Source: Pseudonocardia sp. HH130630-07
GTDB taxonomy: Bacteria > Actinomycetota > Actinomycetes > Mycobacteriales > Pseudonocardiaceae
Reading direction: 5' to 3'
Length of the DNA: 64,000 bases
Assembly (NCBI RefSeq): GCF_001698125.1
Contig: NZ_CP013854.1
Coordinates: 4,526,001-4,590,000, forward strand
The position numbers were made by a program, and so were the translations under genes. The first letter of the stretch is position 1. Each line of letters begins with the position of its first letter. Under the pieces are notes generated by a model. That model worked only from the letters and a program-made list of their open reading frames with translations, was not told the origin of the DNA and did not search any database. Shown here in pieces: positions 1 to 8,273 of this stretch.

Positions 1-297
1 GAACAGGTTGAACGACTGGAAGACCATGCCGACGTCGGCACGGAGCGCGGCGAGCGCCTTGCCCTCGGCCGCGAGGGGAGTTCCGTCGATCTCGATGGTT
101 CCGGTGTCGATGGGCTCCAGCCGGTTGATCGTCCGGCAGAGTGTCGACTTACCGGAACCGGACGGGCCGAGGACGACGACGACCTCACCCTTGGCGACCT
201 CGATCTCGATGTCGCGGAGTACGTGAAGATCGCCGAAGTGCTTCTGGACCCCGGTCATCCGGACCATGGGGGTGCGGGACTCGGGTGGGCTGGTCAT
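1..297 (-). CDS. gluA: Glutamate-type polar amino acid ABC transporter ATP-binding protein (N-terminal part; gene runs off the window)
   Basis: The ATPase subunit would energise uptake of glutamate or a similar polar amino acid from the cytoplasmic face of the membrane. The 99 visible codons start at ATG 297. They show the family N-terminus (VQKHFGDLHVLRDIEIEV), a Walker A GPSGSGKST at about residues 44-52, and the Q-loop stretch GMVFQSFNLF at the window edge. The signature motif and Walker B lie outside the window. The GluA/GlnQ branch is called from the wording around Walker A (LCRTINRLEPIDTGTIEIDG). It is divergent from a two-component system, as in the gluABCD/gluRK arrangement known from Streptomyces. 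The roughly 100 bp between the two starts should hold both promoters. Substrate is inferred from family and context. Confidence 0.9.
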   Translation of the reverse strand, partial: MTSPPESRTPMVRMTGVQKHFGDLHVLRDIEIEVAKGEVVVVLGPSGSGKSTLCRTINRLEPIDTGTIEIDGTPLAAEGKALAALRADVGMVFQSFNLF

Positions 298-399
298 GCT
301 GCCTCCGGACATGGCGAGAGCCTGGACGGATCGGACAACGCAGTCCACCACCTTGAGGAAGCCTTAGGGTCTCCGTCACATAACGGAAGGGCGGTGCGG

Positions 400-1092
400 G
401 TGCACATCCTGCTGATCGAGGACGACGACCGCGTCGCGGCGGCGCTGCGTCCGGCACTGCACCGGCACGGCATGACCACCACCCGGCTGGACCACGGCCG
501 CGGCGTCGTCGAGCACCTCGACGGCGTCGACGTCGTGCTGCTCGACCTGGGGCTCCCGGACTCCGACGGCCTCGACGTCTGCCGGGAGATCCGCGCGGTC
601 AGCGAGGTGCCGGTGCTCATGGTGACCGCGCGCGGCGAGATCACCGACCGGATCGCCGGCCTGCACACTGGCGCCGACGACTACCTGGTCAAGCCGTACG
701 ACATCGGCGAGCTGGTGGCCCGGGTGCACGCCGTGCAACGGCGGCGCAAGGTCGGCGAGGCGGGGACGGCGGCGCCGGCCGGTGCCGGCCCGGTGACGGT
801 CGGGGACGTGCGGGTGGACCCGGACCGGTACTCGGTGACCGTCGCCGGTTCCGAGGTCGTCCTCACCCGCAAGGAGTTCCAGGTGCTCGCCCTGCTCGCC
901 CGGGCCGACGGCGCGGTCTGCACCAGGGCGCAGATCGTCGCGGAGGTGTGGGGGCGGGGCTGGGCCGGTGCGAACCGGACCCTCGACGTGCACGTCGCGA
1001 CGCTGCGGACCAAGCTCGGCCGGCCCGAGCTGGTCCGCACGGTCCGCGGCGTCGGCTACCGGTTCACCGCCACCGACGACGACCGGACCTGA
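400..1092 (+). CDS. gluR: OmpR/PhoB-family response regulator, GluR-like
   Basis: DNA-binding response regulator of 230 aa. The receiver domain (about 1-115) has the acidic pair in IEDDD, phospho-acceptor D49 (VVLLDLGLPD), T76 and K98 (YLVKPY). A winged-helix domain follows, from VLTRKEFQVLALL to the terminal GVGYRF. I chose GTG 400 (protein begins MHILLIEDD) because GGAAGGG at 385-391 lies 8 nt upstream; GTG 394 is the alternative. The gap to the downstream kinase start is only 9 nt, so the two form an operon. It is divergent from the amino acid ABC transporter gene. In Streptomyces coelicolor the equivalent GluR-GluK pair controls gluABCD, so the same role is inferred here. Confidence 0.88.
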   Translation: MHILLIEDDDRVAAALRPALHRHGMTTTRLDHGRGVVEHLDGVDVVLLDLGLPDSDGLDVCREIRAVSEVPVLMVTARGEITDRIAGLHTGADDYLVKPYDIGELVARVHAVQRRRKVGEAGTAAPAGAGPVTVGDVRVDPDRYSVTVAGSEVVLTRKEFQVLALLARADGAVCTRAQIVAEVWGRGWAGANRTLDVHVATLRTKLGRPELVRTVRGVGYRFTATDDDRT

Positions 1093-1101
1093 GCGGGCGC
1101 G

Positions 1102-2517
1102 ATGCGGAGCCGGTTGCTGCTGGTCATCCTGGTGCTCGTCGGCCTGCTCGCCGTCGGGCTCGGGCTGCCGCTGGCGCTGACCGCCTCCGAGCGCAGCCAG
1201 GAGGAGGTCTTCACCGACCGGCTCACCGACACCATCTCGTTCGCCTCCGCGGCGCAGCGCCCGGTGATCGACCCGCCGGAGCGCACGGGGGCGACGACGG
1301 CGTTCGCCGCCGAGATCACCCGCTACGACGAGGTCTACGACGTCGCCGTCGCCGTGTTCGACCGGTCCGGCGAGCTCCTCGTCGCGTCCCGGCCGACGCA
1401 CCTGCTGCCCGACCTCGCCGGTGACCCGGCGGGCCGGATCGACGTGGCGCTCGCCGGTCGCCGCTCGGCGACCTACCCGCTGCTGATGCCGTGGAACGCG
1501 GCCCCGATCGTGCTGGCCGAGCCGGTACTGGTCGACGGCGAGGTGGTCGGCGCCGCCGTCACGGTCTCACCCACGGACGCGCTGCGGGCCCAGGAGCTGC
1601 GGTCCTGGTCCCTCGTCGCCGGGGCCGCGCTGGCGGCGCTGCTGGCCGGGACGCTCGTCGCGCTCCCGCTGACCGAGTGGATCCTGCGGCCGGTCCGCCG
1701 GCTGGACGAGGCGATGAGCCGGGTCGGCGGCGCGGTCGTGGCCGGCCGGTCACCGGGGCCGCCGATGCAGCGCACCGGCCCGCCCGAGCTCCGCCTGCTC
1801 GCCGGGTCCTTCGACCGCATGACCGCGACCGTGCAGGACACGCTCGCCGCCCAGGGCGACTTCGTCGCCGACGCCTCGCACCAGCTGCGCAACCCGCTCA
1901 CCGCGCTGCGCCTGCGGCTGTCCAACCTCGTCGGCCGGGTGGACCCCGGTGCGACCGACGAGCACCTCGCGGCGATGGAGGAGGCCGAGCGTCTCTCCGG
2001 CGTGCTCGACGGGCTGCTCGCGCTCGCCCGGGCCGAGCAGGCCGTCGTGGCGGGGCCGGGCGGCACCGTCACCGTGATCGACGACGTCCTCGACGACCGG
2101 GTGGAGAACTGGCTGCCGCTCGCCGAACACAACGGCGTCGAGCTCCGGCGCAGCGGCCCGCGCGGGCTGCGGGCCCGGATCGGCCCGGCCGGGCTGGAGG
2201 GGGTGCTGGACGCGGCGATCGACAACGCGCTGAAGTACACCCCGGCGGACCGCCGGATCCGGGTCGCGACGCTGCGGACCGCGGCCTGGATCGGGGTCAG
2301 CGTCGTCGACGGCGGCCCCGGCATGTCCGCGGAGGACCGGGCGCGGGCGACCGACCGGTTCTGGCGGGCACCGGGGCAGACGAACGTCGAGGGCAGCGGT
2401 CTCGGCCTGGCGATCGCCGCGCGCACCGCGGCCGCCGCGGGCGGATCCCTGTCGCTGGACCCGGCACCGGGCGGCGGTCTGCGGGTCACGTTGTGGCTGC
2501 GGCCGGCGGATCAGTAG
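1102..2517 (+). CDS. gluK: Sensor histidine kinase, GluK-like
   Basis: Membrane sensor kinase of 471 aa, partner of the regulator ending 9 nt upstream. It has an N-terminal membrane segment (about 4-26), an extracytoplasmic sensor region (about 28-168), and a second membrane segment (about 170-190). HAMP-like and HisKA regions follow, with phospho-acceptor H260 in ADASHQLRNPLTALR. The HATPase_c domain has N box DNALKYTP, G1 GGPGMS and G2 GSGLGLAIA. All motifs needed for autokinase activity are present. The sensor region is short and not assignable to a known domain by eye. Its stop overlaps the 3' end of the convergent TAXI lipoprotein gene by 7 bp (2511-2517). The signal is inferred to be glutamate or a related compound from synteny only. 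Confidence 0.88.
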   Translation: MRSRLLLVILVLVGLLAVGLGLPLALTASERSQEEVFTDRLTDTISFASAAQRPVIDPPERTGATTAFAAEITRYDEVYDVAVAVFDRSGELLVASRPTHLLPDLAGDPAGRIDVALAGRRSATYPLLMPWNAAPIVLAEPVLVDGEVVGAAVTVSPTDALRAQELRSWSLVAGAALAALLAGTLVALPLTEWILRPVRRLDEAMSRVGGAVVAGRSPGPPMQRTGPPELRLLAGSFDRMTATVQDTLAAQGDFVADASHQLRNPLTALRLRLSNLVGRVDPGATDEHLAAMEEAERLSGVLDGLLALARAEQAVVAGPGGTVTVIDDVLDDRVENWLPLAEHNGVELRRSGPRGLRARIGPAGLEGVLDAAIDNALKYTPADRRIRVATLRTAAWIGVSVVDGGPGMSAEDRARATDRFWRAPGQTNVEGSGLGLAIAARTAAAAGGSLSLDPAPGGGLRVTLWLRPADQ

Positions 2518-3494
2518 CCCTTGCTCGACCGGTAGAAGTCCACGGCCCCCGGGTGCAGCGGCAGCGGCTGGGTGCCGATCGCCGAACGGGAGTCGATGGT
2601 CACCGCGGCCGGGCTCGCCTGGGCCAGCCGGGGCTGCTCGGTGAAGGCGGCCTCGACCAGCGAGCGCGCCGTCGTGTCGTCCAGCGCCGCCGTCGCGAGC
2701 AGGACGTTGCGCACCGACAGGCAGGACACCGGCCCGGGCAGGCCGTAGGTGGTGGCCGGGACGGTGCCGACCGAGTACACCGGGAACCGCTCGCGCATCC
2801 GGTCGAGCTGTGCGCCGAGGTCGAGCAACCGGATCGGGAGCTCCGCGGCCAGTGCCCGGACCCCGTCGGTGGGGACGCCGCCGGACCAGAAGAACGCGTC
2901 GATCCGGTCCGCACGCAGGGCCGCGACGGCGTCGGGCAGACCCAGCTCGGCCCGCTCCCCGAGTCCGTCGACGCCGATCCCGGCCACCTCCAGCAGCCGC
3001 CGGGCGATCGGCTGGTACCCGCTGCCCGCCGGGCCGATCGAGACCCGGGCGCCGCGCAGGTCGTCCAGGGTGGAGAACCGGGAGTCCCGGCGGACCACGA
3101 GATGGGTGACGTCGTCGTAGAGCCGGGCCAGCGCCATCGGCTCGTTCGGGCCGGTGACACCCCCCGCGACGTCGGCGGCCACGTCGACCTGGCTGATCGC
3201 GAGCGTGGCGGCGCCGCTGGTCAGCAGCTGCATGTTCTGGGTGCTGCCCGCGGTCGTCAGCACCTCGGGGGCGAACGCCGTGCCCAGCCGGTCCCGCCAC
3301 ACCTCGGCGAGCGCCCGGCCGAGCGAGATGTAGACGCCCGGCTGCACCCCGCCGGCGAGCACGAGCCGGGCCGGCGGCGCCGGACCGGTGCACGCGGCCG
3401 CGCCGAGCACGGTGCCGGCCGCGAGTGCGGTCCGCAGCAGCAACCGCCGGGGGAACGCGGTCGTACCCGGTGCGCGGCCCGCCGATCCCGTCAT
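2511..3494 (-). CDS. TAXI-family substrate-binding lipoprotein (TRAP-type receptor without membrane subunits nearby)
   Basis: 327-aa exported solute-binding protein. The N-terminus holds a twin-arginine-like RRLLLR, a hydrophobic stretch and a lipobox-like GAAAC, so it is probably a lipoprotein, perhaps Tat-exported. The mature part starts VLAGGVQPGVYISLGRALA and contains VLTTAGSTQNMQLL, which are hallmarks of the TAXI (TRAP-associated extracytoplasmic immunogenic protein) family. These proteins bind dicarboxylates or glutamate-like ligands. No DctQ/DctM-type permease gene is visible in the window. It sits tail-to-tail with the sensor kinase, overlapping by 7 bp. An accessory sensing role for the two-component system, rather than transport, is a reasonable inference. 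Start ATG 3494 gives the only good signal peptide. Confidence 0.82.
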   Translation of the reverse strand: MTGSAGRAPGTTAFPRRLLLRTALAAGTVLGAAACTGPAPPARLVLAGGVQPGVYISLGRALAEVWRDRLGTAFAPEVLTTAGSTQNMQLLTSGAATLAISQVDVAADVAGGVTGPNEPMALARLYDDVTHLVVRRDSRFSTLDDLRGARVSIGPAGSGYQPIARRLLEVAGIGVDGLGERAELGLPDAVAALRADRIDAFFWSGGVPTDGVRALAAELPIRLLDLGAQLDRMRERFPVYSVGTVPATTYGLPGPVSCLSVRNVLLATAALDDTTARSLVEAAFTEQPRLAQASPAAVTIDSRSAIGTQPLPLHPGAVDFYRSSKGY

Positions 3495-3590
3495 CCCGCC
3501 ATCCTCCCCGACCCGCCGCCGCGCAGCGCAGCGCCGTGCCGGGCGGACCGGGTGCGGCACCCCGCCCGACCGGCGCCTACCCTCGCAGGG

Positions 3591-5069
3591 GTGAGCCGCA
3601 GCTACACCGTGCGCACCTACGGGTGCCAGATGAACGTGCACGACACGGAGCGGATGGCCGGTCTGCTGGAGGAGGCGGGCTACCGCCGGGCCGCCGACCC
3701 GGAGTCCGCCGACGTCGTCGTGTTCAACACCTGCGCCGTGCGGGAGAACGCGGACAACAAGCTCTACGGGAACCTCGGGCACCTGCGGCCGCGCAAGCAG
3801 GCGAACCCGGACATGCAGATCGCCGTCGGCGGCTGCCTCGCCCAGAAGGACCGCGACACGATCACCCGCCGGGCGCCGTGGGTCGACGTCGTGTTCGGCA
3901 CGCACAACGTGCACGCGCTGCCCACCCTGCTGGAGCGGGCCCGGCACAACGAGACCGCGCAGGTGGAGATCGCCGAGGCGCTCGAGGTGTTCCCCTCGAC
4001 GCTGCCCGCCCGCCGGGAGTCCGCCTACGCCGGCTGGGTGTCGATCTCGGTCGGCTGCAACAACACCTGCACGTTCTGCATCGTGCCGTCGCTGCGCGGC
4101 AAGGAGCGCGACCGGCGTCCCGGTGACGTGCTCGCCGAGGTGCAGACGCTGGCCGCGGACGGCGTGCTCGAGGTGACGCTGCTCGGCCAGAACGTGAACG
4201 CCTACGGCTCGGACTTCGGCGACCGCGAGGCGTTCTCGAAGCTCCTGCGGGCCTGCGGCGGGGTCGAGGGGCTGGAGCGGGTGCGCTTCACGAGCCCGCA
4301 CCCGCGCGACTTCACCTCCGACGTCATCGCGGCGATGGCCGAGACGCCGAACGTCTGCCCGCAGCTGCACATGCCGCTGCAGTCCGGCTCGGACGACGTG
4401 CTCCGCCGGATGCGCCGCTCCTACCGGTCCGAGCGCTTCCTGCGGATCCTGTCCGACGTGCGGGCGTCGATCCCGGACGCGGCGATCACCACCGACATCA
4501 TCGTGGGCTTCCCCGGCGAGACCGAGCAGGACTTCCAGGCCACCCTCGACGTCGTCGCGCAGGCCCGGTTCGCGAGCGCGTTCACCTTCCAGTACTCCAA
4601 GCGGCCCGGGACGCCCGCCGCGGACCTGCCGGACCAGCTGCCCAAGCAGGTCGTCCAGGAGCGTTACGAGCGGCTGGTCGCGCTGCAGGAGGAGATCTCC
4701 TGGGCGGAGAACCGGGCGCAGGAGGGCCGGGAGGTCGAGCTGCTGGTGTCCAGCGGCGAGGGCCGCAAGGACGACGCGACCCGCCGGCTCACCGGCCGGG
4801 CGCGGGACGGCCGCCTGGTGCACTTCGCCCCGGGCGAGGCGACCGGCATCCGGCCCGGCGACCTGGTGACGGTGCGGGTCGACTACGGCGCCCCGCACCA
4901 TCTCGTCGCCGACGGCGGGGTGCTGACCCACCGCCGTACCCGGGCCGGGGACGCCGGCGAGGCCGGTACCCGTCCGGACGGCGCGCCCACCACCCTGGGG
5001 CTGCCGGCGTTCGGGCGTCCGGCCGAGGAGCCGGCGCCGCTCTCGCCCTGTGCCGTCCCCGCCACCTGA
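3591..5069 (+). CDS. miaB: tRNA-2-methylthio-N6-dimethylallyladenosine synthase MiaB
   Basis: Radical-SAM methylthiotransferase (492 aa) that converts i6A37 to ms2i6A37 in tRNAs reading UNN codons. The N-terminal UPF0004 domain supplies the auxiliary cluster cysteines C12 (TYGCQMN), C48 (FNTCAV) and C82 (VGGCLAQ). The radical-SAM cluster motif is C156-NNT-C160-TF-C163. A TRAM domain follows (about 385-455), then a Pro/Ala-rich tail. The GTG at 3591 is preceded by TACCCT 9 nt upstream, suggesting a near-leaderless transcript. An upstream in-frame extension to about 1491 is an artefact of overlapping the kinase and TAXI genes. miaA, which makes the substrate modification, lies 4 kb downstream in the same block. 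Confidence 0.97.
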   Translation: MSRSYTVRTYGCQMNVHDTERMAGLLEEAGYRRAADPESADVVVFNTCAVRENADNKLYGNLGHLRPRKQANPDMQIAVGGCLAQKDRDTITRRAPWVDVVFGTHNVHALPTLLERARHNETAQVEIAEALEVFPSTLPARRESAYAGWVSISVGCNNTCTFCIVPSLRGKERDRRPGDVLAEVQTLAADGVLEVTLLGQNVNAYGSDFGDREAFSKLLRACGGVEGLERVRFTSPHPRDFTSDVIAAMAETPNVCPQLHMPLQSGSDDVLRRMRRSYRSERFLRILSDVRASIPDAAITTDIIVGFPGETEQDFQATLDVVAQARFASAFTFQYSKRPGTPAADLPDQLPKQVVQERYERLVALQEEISWAENRAQEGREVELLVSSGEGRKDDATRRLTGRARDGRLVHFAPGEATGIRPGDLVTVRVDYGAPHHLVADGGVLTHRRTRAGDAGEAGTRPDGAPTTLGLPAFGRPAEEPAPLSPCAVPAT

Positions 5070-5082
5070 AACGAGCTGTCCC

Positions 5083-5535
5083 ATGAGCGAGAACGACGTC
5101 TCACCGCAGACCCGCGCCGAGATCGACCGGGCCGGCCGGGCCGTGACCCGGCGGATCGACCCGGGGCCCCGCGCGATGCTGATCGCGGGCGCCGTCGTCG
5201 CCGCGGTGGCCTCGCTGCTGCTGCCCTGGGTGGCGGGCACCCCGGGCTGGCAGGTCCTCGCCGGCGGTGACGCGGGCCCGCTGCCGTCGCTGTTCTCGGT
5301 CACGCTCACCGTGTTCGCGATCGTCGTGTCCGCGGCCGGGCTGCTGAGCCGGTTGTGGGTGCTGGCCTGGCTCGCCGCCTACGGCTGCGGCATCTCCTCG
5401 GTGAACGGGGTCTGGGCGATCTGGTCGCAGCAGACCGACTCCGGCCGCGGGCCCGGGTTCGGCCTCGTGCTGGGCGTGATCGCGGTGGTGCTGCTGACCT
5501 TCGTCTGGGCCGGCGCCGCGCTGCGCCGCGACTGA
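5083..5535 (+). CDS. Conserved four-helix membrane protein (Rv2732c-like)
   Basis: 150-aa integral membrane protein that starts 13 nt after miaB. It has a charged cytoplasmic N-terminus followed by four predicted membrane segments at about 28-46, 65-82, 86-107 and 125-145. It ends ALRRD, which fits cytoplasmic termini. In mycobacteria the gene after miaB (Rv2732c) also encodes a conserved transmembrane protein of this size; the match is by position and topology. No catalytic motif is visible and function is unknown. The start at ATG 5083 is preferred over ATG 5050, which would overlap the end of miaB. Probably co-transcribed with miaB. Confidence 0.82.
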   Translation: MSENDVSPQTRAEIDRAGRAVTRRIDPGPRAMLIAGAVVAAVASLLLPWVAGTPGWQVLAGGDAGPLPSLFSVTLTVFAIVVSAAGLLSRLWVLAWLAAYGCGISSVNGVWAIWSQQTDSGRGPGFGLVLGVIAVVLLTFVWAGAALRRD

Positions 5536-5597
5536 CCGCCGTACCGGACCGGCCCCGCCGCCGGGCGAGCGGCCAGGTGCCGGCCGGGCCGCCGCGC

Positions 5598-7043
5598 TCA
5601 GCGGTCGCTGACCGACTGCTCGGCCGCCTCCAGCCACTCGCGCCACTGCGCGGCCTGGGCGCGGGCCTGCTCGGCGCGCCTGCGATCGCCCGCGGTCTCG
5701 GCCTTCTCCGCCTGCGCCTCGAACTGCTCGACCCGGCTGCGGAACTGGGCCACCCGGGCCTCGGCCTCCGGGTCGGTCCGGCGCCACTGGGCGTCGGCCG
5801 CCTCGGCGACCCGCTCCTCGACACCGCGCAGGCGGTTCTCCAGGGTGCGGATCTCCTCGCGCGGCACCTTGCCGATGTCCTCCCAGCGTTCCTGCACCGC
5901 GCGCAGGGCGGCCCGGGCGGCGTCGGGATCGGACAGGTCGATCCGCTCGGCCTCGGCCAGCAGCGCGCGCTTGGCCTCGGCGTTCTCCGCGAACTCGGCG
6001 TCGCGGGCGGCGAAGTGCTCGTTGCGCCGGCCGAAGAAGCGGTCCTGGGCGCTGCGGAAACGCGCCCACAGCGCGTCGTCGGCGTCGCGGTGGGCCCGGC
6101 CGGCGGCCTTCCACTCGGTCATCAGGTCGCGGTAGGCGGACGCGGTGGACGCCCAGTCCTCGGAGTCGGACAGGGCCTCGGCCCGGGCGGCCAGTTCCTC
6201 CTTGCGGTCCTTCGCCGAGACCCGCTGCCGGTCCAGGTCCGCGAAGTGCGAGCCGCGCCGCCGGTTGAACGACTCCCGGGCCTTGGAGAACCGCTTCCAG
6301 AGCTGCTCGTCGGTCTTGCGGTCGACGCCCTTGATCGAGCGCCACTCGTCGAGGATCGCCTTGAACCGGTCTCCGGCGGGCTTCCACTGGGTGGACTCGC
6401 CGGCCAGGGCCTCGGCCTCGGCGGTGAGCGCCTCCTTGCGGGCGACGGCGTCGCCGCGGGCCCGGTCCCGTTCCGCGCGGGCGGTACGGACGCCCTCCTC
6501 GGCGCGGTCGGTCAGCTCGGTCAGCCGGGCGCGCAACGCCGCGACGTCCCCGACGACGGCCGGCTCCGCGAGCCCCTCCTGCAGCGCCTGCAGCGACGCC
6601 TTCGGGTCCCCGCCGCCGGCGATCCGCGCGGCCAGCACCTCGGTCTCGGTGACGAGCGCGTCGAACCGGCGGGCGAAGTGCTCCAGCCCCTCGGCGGGCG
6701 GCCCGGCCTGGTAGGAGCCGACGACCCGCTCGCCGTCCGGCCCGAGCAGCGTGATGGTGCCGTCGGCGTCGGCCCGGCCCCACTTCTCCGGGGTCGCCAG
6801 TGCCGAGGGCACCGGCGACGGCTGTGCGGCCGGGGGCACCGGTGCGGCGGGCGCCCGCCCGGCCGGCCGGGCCCCGGGCGGCGGCCCCGGGCGGGCACCC
6901 GGCGGCGGCCCGGGACGCGGCCCCGGCCTGGGCCCCGGTGTCGGCCCCGGTGTCGGCCCCGGTGTGGGCCCCGGGGCGGGCACGGCGCCGGGGGCCGGCG
7001 TGGTCGATCCTGCGCCGGGGGTGGCGGGGTTGGTCTCGGGCAC
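5598..7043 (-). CDS. DUF349-repeat coiled-coil protein
   Basis: 481-aa cytoplasmic protein. Residues about 1-90 are a low-complexity Pro/Gly linker with PGPTPGPTPGP-type repeats. The rest is predicted helical and contains several DUF349 modules of about 70-75 residues, recognised by repeats such as WKAAGRAHRDADDALWARF and WRSIKGVDRKTDEQLWKRF. The family is widespread in actinobacteria and next to miaB in mycobacteria (Rv2731); its biochemical role is not settled. I chose GTG 7043 because GAGGAGG lies 8 nt upstream on the minus strand; the frame is open further 5' but without a ribosome site. It is convergent with the membrane protein gene. An IS element now sits 151 bp upstream of its start and may have changed its promoter. 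Confidence 0.85.
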   Translation of the reverse strand: MPETNPATPGAGSTTPAPGAVPAPGPTPGPTPGPTPGPRPGPRPGPPPGARPGPPPGARPAGRAPAAPVPPAAQPSPVPSALATPEKWGRADADGTITLLGPDGERVVGSYQAGPPAEGLEHFARRFDALVTETEVLAARIAGGGDPKASLQALQEGLAEPAVVGDVAALRARLTELTDRAEEGVRTARAERDRARGDAVARKEALTAEAEALAGESTQWKPAGDRFKAILDEWRSIKGVDRKTDEQLWKRFSKARESFNRRRGSHFADLDRQRVSAKDRKEELAARAEALSDSEDWASTASAYRDLMTEWKAAGRAHRDADDALWARFRSAQDRFFGRRNEHFAARDAEFAENAEAKRALLAEAERIDLSDPDAARAALRAVQERWEDIGKVPREEIRTLENRLRGVEERVAEAADAQWRRTDPEAEARVAQFRSRVEQFEAQAEKAETAGDRRRAEQARAQAAQWREWLEAAEQSVSDR

Positions 7044-7194
7044 CGGTACGTCCTCCTCGTTCGGCCCACCGGATCGCCGGCGGGCGCCCCGTCCGGAGAT
7101 CCGTCCGGGGCCCTGCGCGCGCCGAGCCCCCTCGCCGCGGCGAGGAGGTCGGGACCGCGATTCAAGCAGGTGGACCACCTCCGGGGGAACCACT

Positions 7195-8177
7195 GAGGTG
7201 TTCTCAGTAGTGGTGGTCGTTCCGCTGCGACACGCCGAGGGAGTGGAGATGTCTAGGACATGGGGCAGGGCCCCGGTAGAGCAGTTGGTCGACCAAGATC
7301 AACGAACTCTCCGAGGCCCCGCATGTCCGATCCTGTCACCTACACCGCTGTCCTCCCGATCGGGGAGCACACCGTGGCCTACCTGGCTCGGCTTCTGGCC
7401 GCTCAACGCTGTCGCCGCGGTACCCGCCCCCGGCGGCGGGCGTTGACCCCGTTCGCCCAGGCAGTGCTGGTGATCCGCTGGTTCTGCGACGCCACCCGGG
7501 TCCGGCACCTGGCCCGCGACAACGCGATCAGTACCGCGACCACCTATCGCTACCTGCACGAAGGCATCGACGTCCTCGCCAGCGCCGCACCCGGGCTGCA
7601 CGGTGCCCTGCTCGCCGCCCGCCTCGCCGGACACACCCACGTTCACCTGGACGGCACCCTGATCGCCACCGACCGCTGCCGCGCGCTCGGCCCCACCGCG
7701 GGGGTCGACCTGTGGTGGTCGGGTAAACACCACCGCCACGGCGGGAACGTCCAGGTCGTGTCCGCCCCGGATGGATGGCCGCTATGGACATCCCCGGGAA
7801 GACCCGGGCGCGAACACGACGTGACCTGTGCCCGAGCCCACCCCGGTCTGCTCGAAGACCTCGATCACTGGATCGATGATGACCACGCCGCGCTGGGCGA
7901 TCTCGGCTACGAAGGTGAGGCCCACCGACTCACCGTGCCGATCAAACCCATCCCCGCCGGCGGCCGAACAGTCGATCAGCGCACCGTCAACAGCCTGCAC
8001 TCAGCCACCCGAGCACTCGCCGAACGAGCAAACGCCCTGCTCAAGACCACCTTCGCAACGCTACAGCGAGTCACCCTCTGTCCCTGGCGCACCGGCGCGA
8101 TCACCGCCGCCGCGCTCGTGTTACTCCACACCGAATACGACCGCACAACATGATCACCACGCTACTGAGAACACCTC
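7195..8177 (+). mobile_element. IS5-family (ISL2-like) insertion sequence, 983 bp
   Basis: The element carries a single DDE transposase gene bounded by imperfect inverted repeats. The left end begins GAGGTGTTCTCAGTAG and the right end is its reverse complement, with further partial matches inward. A 3-bp target duplication ACT flanks both ends (7192-7194 and 8178-8180). The size, single ORF and ANT-type 3-bp duplication fit the ISL2 group of the IS5 family. Insertion was intergenic, between the DUF349 gene start and the dioxygenase-like gene. The reading frame is open and the ends look intact, so it may still be active. Confidence 0.88.
7323..8153 (+). CDS. IS5-family (ISL2-like) DDE transposase
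   Basis: 276-aa transposase filling the element at 7195-8177. The N-terminal half has a helix-turn-helix region (about 52-85, including TATTYRYLHEGIDVL). The DDE nuclease fold shows a first Asp in VHLDGTL, a second Asp in LGDLGYEG and a C-terminal Glu in ALAERANALLK. I prefer ATG 7323 to ATG 7260 because the extra 21 codons are unlike the family and run into the left terminal repeat region. Intact, with no frameshift. Confidence 0.88.
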   Translation: MSDPVTYTAVLPIGEHTVAYLARLLAAQRCRRGTRPRRRALTPFAQAVLVIRWFCDATRVRHLARDNAISTATTYRYLHEGIDVLASAAPGLHGALLAARLAGHTHVHLDGTLIATDRCRALGPTAGVDLWWSGKHHRHGGNVQVVSAPDGWPLWTSPGRPGREHDVTCARAHPGLLEDLDHWIDDDHAALGDLGYEGEAHRLTVPIKPIPAGGRTVDQRTVNSLHSATRALAERANALLKTTFATLQRVTLCPWRTGAITAAALVLLHTEYDRTT

Positions 8178-8273
8178 ACTGAGCCCCCGTCCGGGCGCGC
8201 CCGCCGGGTGATCGGGCCCGGCGGGGGCGGTCGTGCGGACGGCGGCCGTACCCGCTGGCTACCCTCGGGCCCC

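Noticed and set aside
1491..3590. Very large N-terminal extension of MiaB
   Set aside because: The region is covered by the well-supported kinase and TAXI genes; the extension is low-complexity shadow sequence. MiaB similarity starts at GTG 3591.
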